NCBI GenBank assembly: GCA_945982465.1
Contig: CAMFSB010000052.1
Coordinates: forward strand, 1-8,929
Length of the DNA: 8,929 nucleotides
DNA from: an uncultured Faecalibacterium sp.
GTDB taxonomy: Bacteria > Bacillota > Clostridia > Oscillospirales > Ruminococcaceae
Direction: 5' to 3'
Shown here piece by piece: positions 1 to 5,935 of this stretch. How positions within the stretch are numbered: the first letter of the stretch is position 1; each line of letters starts with the position of its first letter. The translations under genes and the position numbers were made by a program. The notes beneath the pieces are model-generated. The model had not been told where the DNA came from. It searched no databases and saw only the letters and a list, made by a program, of their open reading frames with translations.

Positions 1-605
<605 letters not shown>

Positions 606-624
606 TCGTCCATGAATAAGAACG

Positions 625-661
625 GCCCTTCCGGCATAAGCTGTGCCGGGAGGGCTTTTTT
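625..661 (+). terminator. Intrinsic terminator of the sigma factor gene
   Basis: An 11-bp stem (626-636 pairing with 644-654, one G-U pair), extended by the outer pair 625-655, has a 7-nt loop and is followed by a run of T at 656-661. It lies 20 nt after the sigma factor stop. Its 3' arm contains GGGAGGG, which sits 7 nt before the ATG of the next gene, so the terminator and that gene's apparent ribosome binding site occupy the same bases. Confidence 0.85.
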
Positions 662-1666
662 ATGCTCGAAGCGATCAGCGGCGCGCTGACGCCGTTTTTG
701 TGGGGCGGCGCGCTGGCCTTGTTTTTAAACGTGCCGCTGCGCACCATCGAAGGCTGGCTGGGCCGCCTGCCGCCCAAACCGCGGCGCGGTGCCGCGCTGA
801 CGGTGCTGCTGCTGGCGCTGGCTGCGGCGCTGGCCTTGGGCGTGTGGCTGCTGGCGCCCCAGCTGGCGGCCGCGTGCATGCAGCTGGCGGCCGCCCTGCC
901 CCGGCTGGAGCAGCTGCTGCGCGCGCTGCTGGCCGAATGGGGGCTGGCCGGCACGGCCGACGGCCAAAGCCTGCTGCTGCGCGGGCTGGAGCGTGCCGAC
1001 CGCATGGGCGAAAACGCGCTGACCGGCGTTCTGGGCGCCGGGATGGACGCGGCGGTAGCCGCGGCCGGCAAAGCCGGCACCTTTGTGGTGGCGCTGGTGC
1101 TGGCGGTGTATCTGCTGGCAGATAAGGAGGGCCTGGCCCGCCGGTGCGGCCGGGTGCTGCAGGCCGTTCTGGGCGCGGAGCAGGCCGGCCGGGTGCTGGC
1201 TCTGGCGCGCAGGGCCGGGCGGGTGTTTTCGCAGTTCATCGCGGGGCAGTGCATCGAGGCGTGCATTCTGGCGGGGCTGTTTGTGCTGGCTCTGTTTGTG
1301 TTCCGCATGCCCAGCGTGCTGCCCATCGCGGCGGTGATCGGGGTGACCGCGCTGGTGCCAGTGTTCGGCAGCTTTGTGGGCTGCGCGGTGGGTGTGGCCC
1401 TGATCCTGCCGCAGAGCGTGCAGAAAGCGGGCTGGTTCATCCTGCTGTTTTTGTGCGTGCAGCAGTTTGAAAACAATGTCATCTACCCCCGGGTGGTGGG
1501 CGGGCGCATCGGGCTGCCGCCGCTGTGGGTTCTGGCGGCGGTGATCCTGGGCGGCGAGCTGTTCGGCGTGGCGGGGCTGCTGCTGGGCATCCCCGCCATG
1601 AGCGTGGTGTACCATGTGGGCGGCGAATGGGTGCGCGCCCGGCTGGCCCGCGCCGACGGCGGCTGA
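662..1666 (+). CDS. AI-2E family transporter (YdiK/PerM-type), short N-terminus
   Basis: A 334-residue polytopic membrane protein of the AI-2E transporter family. Members are described as exporters of autoinducer-2 or, in some cases, as ion antiporters; substrate cannot be told from sequence. Family signals are the early PFLWGGALALFLNVPLRTIE segment, the central FSQFIAGQCIEACILAG segment around residues 190-206, the LVPVFGSFVG segment, and the C-terminal NVIYPRVVGGRIGLPPLWVL region followed by GIPAMSVVYH. The ATG at 662 is the only in-frame ATG or GTG start before a stop codon at 617-619. The protein begins only about 8 residues before the conserved PF-x3-G-x2-A-x3-N segment, so the first transmembrane helix found in most relatives (about 25-40 residues) is absent. 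No promoter is evident in front of it, and the gene starts at the U-tract of the upstream terminator. It may be a 5'-truncated gene or a natural short form read by read-through. Confidence 0.85.
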   Translation: MLEAISGALTPFLWGGALALFLNVPLRTIEGWLGRLPPKPRRGAALTVLLLALAAALALGVWLLAPQLAAACMQLAAALPRLEQLLRALLAEWGLAGTADGQSLLLRGLERADRMGENALTGVLGAGMDAAVAAAGKAGTFVVALVLAVYLLADKEGLARRCGRVLQAVLGAEQAGRVLALARRAGRVFSQFIAGQCIEACILAGLFVLALFVFRMPSVLPIAAVIGVTALVPVFGSFVGCAVGVALILPQSVQKAGWFILLFLCVQQFENNVIYPRVVGGRIGLPPLWVLAAVILGGELFGVAGLLLGIPAMSVVYHVGGEWVRARLARADGG

Positions 1667-1683
1667 ACGGGGGATATTTCCGC

Positions 1684-1712
1684 TTGCCATCGGGGCCGAA
1701 ATGTGCTATACT
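1684..1712 (+). promoter_or_regulatory. Sigma-70 promoter of tRNA-Gly
   Basis: A -35 box TTGCCA (1684-1689) and a -10 box TATACT (1707-1712) are separated by exactly 17 bp. Transcription would begin near 1719, about 6 nt before the mature tRNA 5' end, as is normal for a single tRNA gene. Confidence 0.8.
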
Positions 1713-1724
1713 GTCTGCACAAAT

Positions 1725-1799
1725 GCGGGCATCGTACATCGGCTAGTATAACAGCCTTCCAAGCTGTGGAGGTGGGTTCGATTCCCATTGCCCGCTCCA
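1725..1799 (+). tRNA. tRNA-Gly (anticodon UCC)
   Basis: Complete cloverleaf. The acceptor stem GCGGGCA (1725-1731) pairs with TGCCCGC (1789-1795), discriminator U at 1796, and an encoded CCA at 1797-1799. The D stem is GTAC/GTAT (1734-1737 and 1746-1749). The anticodon stem ACAGC/GCTGT (1751-1755 and 1763-1767) encloses loop CTTCCAA with anticodon TCC at 1758-1760, decoding GGA/GGG. The T stem (1772-1776 and 1784-1788) encloses TTCGATT. It has its own promoter and terminator. Its 3' end is partly duplicated at 5601-5641, which suggests that it served as the attachment site of a mobile element. Confidence 0.96.
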
Positions 1800-1801
1800 G
1801 A

Positions 1802-1837
1802 AAAAGCCCGGGAAAACAGCAGTTTTCCCGGGCTTTT
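1802..1837 (+). terminator. Strong intrinsic terminator after tRNA-Gly
   Basis: A perfect 16-bp stem (1802-1817 with 1822-1837) has a 4-nt AGCA loop. It carries A-tract and T-tract flanks on both sides, so it should also stop minus-strand transcripts arriving from the island. It begins three bases after the tRNA CCA. Confidence 0.92.
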
Positions 1838-1866
1838 CCTTTTGCTTTACAACACATTGCACCACA

Positions 1867-2046
1867 CTATCGTTTTTTAAGCGGGCTGCCGTGCAAAATT
1901 GAGGCGAAAAGAGCATCGACCGCGCCGGATGCCTGCTGCTTTTCTCCCGATCGTGCATGCCCGTATACGCCAAAGGTATCCATGCTGGCAGAAAGCCCCA
2001 CAAGGCTTTTTACCATACCTTCCGGAAGCTGCTTTGATGCATCCAT
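1867..2046 (-). pseudogene. Tyrosine recombinase (integrase), C-terminal remnant
   Basis: A 59-codon reading frame runs on the minus strand from an ATG at 2046-2044 to a TAG at 1869-1867. It contains the segment VGLSASMDTFGVYGH (residues 16-30), which has the shape of the last catalytic box of tyrosine integrases: a G-H, then ten residues on a nucleophilic Tyr in a Y-x-H context (here Tyr28 in VYGH), then a helical tail (AVDALFASIL). The usual His of the G-H pair is Leu18, one base change away (CAT to CTT). A stop codon lies directly upstream of the ATG and the rest of the enzyme is missing, so it is almost certainly dead. It lies immediately beside the tRNA-Gly terminator with its C-terminus facing the tRNA, where integrases of tRNA-targeting elements are often found. 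The family call is from motif shape only. Confidence 0.62.
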
Positions 2047-2085
2047 TTACGCCACGGCTGCGGGAAAGCCGGAAAGGAGCCACAC

Positions 2086-2289
2086 ATGGCAGAAACTGTA
2101 CAACAGGAACCCACCACCCCGGCGGCACAGCCGCAGGAGCAGCGCACCTTCACCCAGTCCGAGATGAACGCCATCATTCAGGACCGGCTGAACCGGGAGC
2201 GCAGCAAATACGCAGACTACGAAGCCCTCAAGGAGAAAGCGGCGCAGCTTGACGATAAATCGTTCCATCAAAATCGTATGCATTCATAG
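2086..2289 (+). pseudogene. Phage scaffold-like protein (DUF4355-type), N-terminal stub
   Basis: A 67-residue reading frame has an excellent ribosome binding site (AAAGGAG at 2073-2079, 6-nt spacer). Its first 57 or so residues (MAETVQQEPTTP at the start, then RTFTQSEMNAIIQDRLNRER and a charged helix) look like the N-terminus of phage capsid-assembly scaffold proteins: a Pro/Gln-rich leader followed by a TQxEMNxIIxxRLxRE helix. Real family members are typically 150-220 residues. Here the coiled-coil helix breaks off near base 2260 and the frame ends in an unrelated tail (KSFHQNRMHS). The break coincides with the drop in GC content toward the next genes, so it is probably a recombination junction. 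Any short product would not be functional as a scaffold. Confidence 0.65.
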
Positions 2290-2301
2290 TTCGCGACCCG
2301 T

Positions 2302-3162
2302 TCATAAGTACAGGATCATAAACATAATCGCCAAATACAAGACACAAAGTGCAAACAAAACCTTATCATGGAGAAGAACCTCAACCGGATCTCCGTCAGA
2401 TTCGCCCTCAATATCCAAACTGTATTTCATAGTAATCAGCAGAACAATCGGAACAGTTAAAATCAGATAATCACTGTTATAAAAGGATTTGGTTTTCTCA
2501 TCCATGCTCCACAGAGCGTAAAATACATTTGCCAGGGTCAGGCACATACCCATATTTTTATCGAGGAAATTGACCGGGTAAGCCTTTAGAACCTGTCGGG
2601 TTGCCCCGTCACTGATATACTTCAATTCATTTCTGCGTTTTCCGAGTGCAAAGTAGAAAGACAAAGAAATCACCGTTAGGTAGAGCCAGTTGGAAATTGT
2701 GATTTCCGTTACCAAAGCGCCATACAGAATTCGAATCAGGAAACCGGCGACCAGGATCGTAATGTCCACAATAGGGATGTTTTTCAGGCCAAAGCTGTAG
2801 GCCAGATTCAGAACCAAATACAGTACCAACAGCAAGGTGGATGTTCCATGAAAAGTAAGCGCATTGCACACGATTGCGACCACTAACAATACGACAGCCA
2901 GGCCCCATGCACTTTTAACAGATACCGTCCCGGCGGCAATCGGACGATTGCATTTTGTTGGATGCTTTCGGTCTTTCTCCCGATCACGAATATCATTGAC
3001 GATGTACACAACGGAGGACACCATACAAAAAGCAACAAAGGCAGCCATGCCGGAAGTCAGCTTTTCTAAATTGAACAGTTGACCGCTGCAAGCCAGTGCA
3101 GCAAACACAAGCCCGTTTTTGATGTAGTGGTGAACACGCATCAGTTTCAGAGAATGTTTCAT
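2302..3162 (-). CDS. UbiA-family prenyltransferase, decaprenyl-phosphate phosphoribosyltransferase-like
   Basis: A 286-residue integral membrane enzyme of the UbiA superfamily. The first Asp-rich motif is NDIRDREKDRKHPTK (Asn56, Asp57, Asp60, Asp64 of NDxxDxxxD), followed by NRPIAAG. This matches the subgroup of Mycobacterium Rv3806c, which transfers phosphoribose from PRPP to decaprenyl phosphate, rather than quinone or heme prenyltransferases. A second conserved patch, NLAYSFGLKNIPIVD (119-133), and about eight hydrophobic helices follow. The ATG at 3162-3160 is preferred over an upstream ATG at 3282 because it has AAGGGGG 6 nt upstream and begins exactly where the family homology starts (MKHSLKLMRVHHYIKN). 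It lies 11 nt after the stop of the 687-residue gene, so the two are co-transcribed. Base composition is much lower in GC than the chromosome core. The specific substrate is inferred. Confidence 0.8.
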   Translation of the reverse strand: MKHSLKLMRVHHYIKNGLVFAALACSGQLFNLEKLTSGMAAFVAFCMVSSVVYIVNDIRDREKDRKHPTKCNRPIAAGTVSVKSAWGLAVVLLVVAIVCNALTFHGTSTLLLVLYLVLNLAYSFGLKNIPIVDITILVAGFLIRILYGALVTEITISNWLYLTVISLSFYFALGKRRNELKYISDGATRQVLKAYPVNFLDKNMGMCLTLANVFYALWSMDEKTKSFYNSDYLILTVPIVLLITMKYSLDIEGESDGDPVEVLLHDKVLFALCVLYLAIMFMILYL

Positions 3163-3173
3163 GCAATGCCCCC

Positions 3174-5237
3174 TTACACCGGATAGTAGGTGATTGCGAA
3201 ATTCACCATTTCCATAATTGCCGGGATGTTGATCCTGAGCAGCGCGGCCACCGCGCAAACGGTAAAAATAGGAATCAAGCATCTGACATTCAGCTTGCTT
3301 TCGATTTTCTCAACCAACTGAAACAGCAACACAAGGAATGCCCAACCGAAATAGAGCGCATACAGAATCAAACCGTTCTCTTTTGTTCCCCATCCAAGTC
3401 CCAGAAGCATAACTACAGAGAATCCTACCCAACCTGCGGCCAACAGGCTGCTCTTTTTATCACGATTCCAACATGCGCTGAAAAGAACCAGCACCAGAAT
3501 GAGAACACCCGCAAAATTTATTCCGGCTGCCGTATTCAGTTGCCAGGAAATATGATAAATGGCAGATGCGTTCACACCTGCATCAGGCGCAACGAAGCAG
3601 CTCCCGATGAATTCGGTGTATTGATAGATCTTATCCGCCAAGGCGACAGTTTTTCCGGTAAATCCACTCAGAAAGGAAATTCTGGGCATTAAATTGAAAA
3701 TCACATCAAAGCGGCAGAACGCCAACATAAGTACCACAAATTCAAGGCCGTACTTCACCATATCCATAAGCCAAGCCTTGAAATCCCTGATTGGTGACTT
3801 GGTAGACATAAACGGCAAAAGAATCATACTGGTCAGCAGCGTGCCTCCAGCTCCCCACAGTGCAATACGATCAGGCTGCTGCTTCTCTGCAATGAGGTAC
3901 ATACAGAATACCAACCAGAAGTATGCGACGATATACTGCTCCATCATCACTGCAAACAGCAACTGTGTGTAGGTGCAGGAAGTCAGCATCATAAAGCAAA
4001 TCCGCTTTACAGAATCCAGCTTCAGCATTTTTGCAAGCATGAAATTTGCTGCAAACAGCATCGCAATCTGTGCGCTGTTCACCAGGATTGCCTGAACGGA
4101 TGCAGATGCCCCAATCAGTCGTGACAACAGATATGGAATGCCAACAAACGGAGCTGCAAACACGGCAAACAAAGGCTGACGAAGATCATTTTCCGGATGC
4201 GTCAACGCCAAGTAGACATTCTCCTTCACCAGAGCGGGAGAGTCGCTGGTATAAATGATGTCATAAGAAAGCTCTGTTGCATAAAATGCTTGGGATTGAG
4301 AAAAGGAAAACGCCATATATCCAAGCGTTGCAACCATAAGAACACCATAAATGATCCATTCAGCGACCTTGATTTCACAGAAAATTCTGGACTCTCTCAA
4401 TACTCTTTCGATGCAATTCCAAAACAGACACACACAGAAATAAACGAATGGAACTGCAGCAACAGCACCGAATACGCTGATCGTTCCGGAAAGGTCGATT
4501 GCGATTGGAAGCATTGCTTCCAATGCTTGGGCTTTCGCATAGAAAGATTCCTGCCCGGCAAGGCAAATACCAAGCGCAGTTGCAAGCGACAATGTGCGGA
4601 ATACAGTCCTGCTGGTTTTCGTCTGCCCCCACAGGGAAGAAATCTGACTTGAGACCAAAATAGCAATCACGGACGCTAAAAAAAGCCCAATCATATACCC
4701 AAGCGTCCGTGCTGCACTCAGACAGAAAAATGCCATCGCAGAAATTGGGAAATACCAATTTCGCTTTAGATTCGCTTTTATCGCCGATTTATCTTGTACC
4801 GGCAGCCATTCCTGCATCAACTTGATAGACAAAGATACGATCCAGCAGGACATAACAGACATCGCATAAAAGCCCACAATACAGCCCATCACACCAACAA
4901 TCAGTAAGAGCAAAGGGGTGGTCATGCCCAATGCCCCAGCTAGAGCGGCGACCTTGCTGGACGGAGTCCATGTTGCATAGAAAGTATCAAACCCCCTATA
5001 CGCAATCAGCGCAGTCAACAAAATACAGGCCGTTTTTGCAGTTTGCTCAGGGGGGACAGCGGGTTTTACAATATCTAATGCAACAACTGCTGTAACTGCC
5101 GCAAAGATAGCGGCAATCAAAACAAGCGAAGTTCGTGACGGCGATAAAAACAGGCACAGTGCCGCCATGGCTGAAAACAGCAGCCAAAAGTTCTTTTTTA
5201 TGTTTTTGACTGCTGTTGAAAAGTTGGTTTTTCCCAC
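3174..5237 (-). CDS. Large polytopic membrane protein, possible GT-C-type glycosyltransferase
   Basis: A 687-residue protein, hydrophobic nearly throughout, with roughly 14-17 predicted membrane spans and no signal peptidase site. I do not recognise a named family with certainty. The longest polar stretch, about residues 322-357, contains YDIIYTSDSPALVKE and then THPENDLRQPLF before a membrane helix. An acidic first loop with an H-P-x-n-P-L pattern is reminiscent of GT-C glycosyltransferases, which use polyprenyl-phosphate sugars. The start is a GTG at 5237-5235 with GGGGGG about 6 nt upstream (5243-5248). It is the first gene of the operon with the UbiA-like gene, whose product could supply its lipid-linked pentose donor. 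GC content is low (for example 21 of 60 bases at 4261-4320, against 48 of 60 at 841-900 in the AI-2E gene), which points to horizontal acquisition. Alternatives are a flippase, a polymerase or another envelope membrane protein. Confidence 0.6.
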   Translation of the reverse strand: MGKTNFSTAVKNIKKNFWLLFSAMAALCLFLSPSRTSLVLIAAIFAAVTAVVALDIVKPAVPPEQTAKTACILLTALIAYRGFDTFYATWTPSSKVAALAGALGMTTPLLLLIVGVMGCIVGFYAMSVMSCWIVSLSIKLMQEWLPVQDKSAIKANLKRNWYFPISAMAFFCLSAARTLGYMIGLFLASVIAILVSSQISSLWGQTKTSRTVFRTLSLATALGICLAGQESFYAKAQALEAMLPIAIDLSGTISVFGAVAAVPFVYFCVCLFWNCIERVLRESRIFCEIKVAEWIIYGVLMVATLGYMAFSFSQSQAFYATELSYDIIYTSDSPALVKENVYLALTHPENDLRQPLFAVFAAPFVGIPYLLSRLIGASASVQAILVNSAQIAMLFAANFMLAKMLKLDSVKRICFMMLTSCTYTQLLFAVMMEQYIVAYFWLVFCMYLIAEKQQPDRIALWGAGGTLLTSMILLPFMSTKSPIRDFKAWLMDMVKYGLEFVVLMLAFCRFDVIFNLMPRISFLSGFTGKTVALADKIYQYTEFIGSCFVAPDAGVNASAIYHISWQLNTAAGINFAGVLILVLVLFSACWNRDKKSSLLAAGWVGFSVVMLLGLGWGTKENGLILYALYFGWAFLVLLFQLVEKIESKLNVRCLIPIFTVCAVAALLRINIPAIMEMVNFAITYYPV

Positions 5238-5270
5238 AGTTTCCCCCCGGAGCTCTCTATTGCAGTTGCG

Positions 5271-5300
5271 AATAGGCGTACGTTTCTGTAAATAGGCCTA
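5271..5300. repeat. Pair of 10-bp direct repeats in the leader of the membrane-glycan operon
   Basis: AATAGGCGTA (5271-5280) and AATAGGCCTA (5291-5300) match at 9 of 10 bases and are spaced 20 bp apart, close to two helical turns. They lie between the predicted promoter (5320-5347) and the GTG start (5237), so they are placed where a repressor or a leader-binding factor could act. No protein is known to bind them. Confidence 0.45.
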
Positions 5301-5319
5301 CTCTTCCATACTAAATAAC

Positions 5320-5347
5320 ATTATACCGATTCAACTGACTTTTTCAA
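5320..5347 (-). promoter_or_regulatory. Promoter of the two-gene membrane operon
   Basis: On the minus strand a -35 box TTGAAA (5347-5342) and a perfect -10 box TATAAT (5325-5320) are 16 bp apart. Transcription would start near 5313, giving a leader of about 75 nt before the GTG at 5237. Confidence 0.7.
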
Positions 5348-5600
5348 CGCATGAAGTGCAAATGCTTCCCCAAAAACAACTTGAAATACTGCAAAAACGA
5401 GCCTTATGAAAAAGCACACATGCCTGCAAAGCAGATACCCTTACAACAACCCGGCAGTTTCGTAAACTTCCGCCCGGCAGCGGAATGTCGCATGGGGCAT
5501 CCCACATTCCTTTGCCGCTGCTGTTCCGGTGATCTCGCCCCGTTTCCATCGCGGATAGCAGATTAGAATATCAAGGATTTTTGACCATCCGGTTTCTGAT
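5348..5600. other. Gene-free, mixed-composition spacer with a long imperfect hairpin
   Basis: No convincing gene is seen between the operon promoter and the tRNA-like sequence; the open frames here are short and lack family features. The one structure is a segmented hairpin at 5478-5520. Its outer stem CAGCGG/CCGCTG (5478-5483 with 5515-5520) is followed by AATG/CATT (5484-5487 with 5505-5508) and TGGG/CCCA (5493-5496 with 5501-5504) around a GCAT tetraloop. The bulges are TCGCA on one side and CCTTTG on the other. There is no U-tract, so it is not a terminator on either strand. Confidence 0.45.
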
Positions 5601-5641
5601 GCGGGTTCGATTCCCCTTGCCCGCTCCGGAAAAAGCCCAGG
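5601..5641 (+). repeat. tRNA-Gly 3'-end copy, candidate distal attachment site
   Basis: This stretch matches 1772-1812 (the T arm, 3' acceptor strand and start of the terminator of tRNA-Gly) at 37 of 41 positions. There are unbroken runs of 13, 11 and 10 bases (5603-5615, 5617-5627, 5629-5638). Upstream of 5601 the match ends and no tRNA cloverleaf can be folded: the T stem carries a C-C mismatch (5602/5616), no 7-nt anticodon loop is present, and CCA has become CCG. It is therefore a tRNA fragment, consistent with the right attachment site of an element integrated at the tRNA-Gly 3' end. A decayed second tRNA-Gly gene is the alternative. Confidence 0.65.
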
Positions 5642-5668
5642 GAAACCGTGGTTTCCCTGAGCTTTTTT
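5630..5668 (+). terminator. Intrinsic terminator after the tRNA-like fragment
   Basis: A stem of 9-10 bp (CAGGGAAAC at 5638-5646 with GTTTCCCTG at 5651-5659) extends outward across one C-A mismatch through GC and A-T pairs, and T5663-T5668 follows. It occupies the same place relative to the tRNA 3' end as the terminator at 1802-1837. The arm sequence differs while the pairing is kept, so it is probably a diverged homologue. Confidence 0.8.
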
Positions 5669-5682
5669 GTTCAAAATTGCCT

Positions 5683-5711
5683 TTGCGGCGGCGCGGAAAA
5701 AGAAGTATACT
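5683..5711 (+). promoter_or_regulatory. Promoter of the MATE/kinase operon leader
   Basis: A -35-like TTGCGG (5683-5688) and a -10 box TATACT (5706-5711) lie 17 bp apart. The expected start near 5718 places hairpin 1 (5720) at the very 5' end of the transcript. No other promoter-like, AT-rich stretch is seen between here and the MATE start at 6006. Confidence 0.7.
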
Positions 5712-5719
5712 ATAACTGC

Positions 5720-5769
5720 AGCGTGTGGCGTAACAGCGTAAATCCGGTTGTTCGCCGCACGCTCTTTTT
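5720..5769 (+). ncRNA. Leader hairpin 1 with U-tract (terminator-like, tandem copy 1)
   Basis: An 11-bp stem (5720-5730 with 5753-5763, one G-U pair) continues past a bulged T as AACA/TGTT (5732-5735 with 5749-5752). It closes a 13-nt loop, 5736-5748, that contains GCGTAAATCCGG. TCTTTTT follows (5763-5769), so it should act as an intrinsic terminator about 50 nt into the transcript. The 5' arm AGCGTGTGGC and the loop are shared with hairpin 2. Confidence 0.7.
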
Positions 5770-5854
5770 ATGTTCCGCACTCTGCCCGAAGCGGGCCGCC
5801 TGCCGGCGCGGGGCACAAGGCGGGGCGGGGCAAAAACTGAACAGCAAAAAGCAA

Positions 5855-5904
5855 AGCGTGTGGCCAAAGGCATAAATCCAGCTCCTTTGGCTGCGCGCTT
5901 TTTT
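5855..5904 (+). ncRNA. Leader hairpin 2 with U-tract (terminator-like, tandem copy 2)
   Basis: A 16-bp stem (5855-5870 with 5884-5899, including three G-U type pairs) has a 13-nt loop (5871-5883) and is followed by T to 5904. It shares AGCGTGTGGC in the 5' arm and GC-A/G-TAAATCC-A/G-G at the loop with hairpin 1 (10 of 12 bases over 5870-5881). The upper stem is different in sequence yet still fully paired. Together the two look like tandem copies of one structured RNA element. Confidence 0.7.
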
Positions 5905-5913
5905 GCTGCACCC

Positions 5914-5935
5914 GGCCCGGTACGGGCCTGTTTTT
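5914..5935 (+). terminator. Third terminator-like hairpin of the MATE leader
   Basis: GGCCCG (5914-5919) pairs with CGGGCC (5923-5928) across a tight GTA loop (or 5 bp with a GGTAC loop), and TTTTT follows at 5931-5935. It is unrelated in sequence to hairpins 1 and 2. It lies 70 nt before the MATE start codon, so full-length mRNA has to pass three terminator-like sites. Confidence 0.6.

Noticed and set aside
725..1690. Long antisense frames over the AI-2E gene (also 586-1482)
   Set aside because: Low-complexity His/Gln/Ala or Ser/Arg-rich translations without motifs; shadows of the GC-rich plus-strand gene.
1483..1857. Minus-strand frame running through tRNA-Gly and its terminator
   Set aside because: The RAMGIEPTS-like peptide is a common artefact of translating a tRNA antisense; the region is fully explained by the tRNA, promoter and terminator.
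1992..2011. Small terminator-like hairpin AAAGCC/GGCTTT with T-run
   Set aside because: Only 6 weak pairs, and the bases lie inside the integrase remnant frame; probably chance.
3163..3282. Upstream ATG for the UbiA-like protein
   Set aside because: It would overlap the end of the 687-residue gene by over 100 bp and add 40 residues without homology; the ATG at 3162 has a good ribosome binding site.
5551..5628. A complete second tRNA-Gly
   Set aside because: Only the 3' part matches. The 5' part lacks the acceptor partner (GCGGATA instead of GCGGGCA), D arm and 7-nt anticodon loop, and the CCA is altered.
5718..5904. T-box or guanidine-type (ykkC, mini-ykkC) riboswitch in the MATE leader
   Set aside because: No T-box GGTGGNACCGCG-like sequence and no paired ACGR loops of mini-ykkC are present; guanidine-IV (mepA) could not be confirmed by eye and is left open in the findings.
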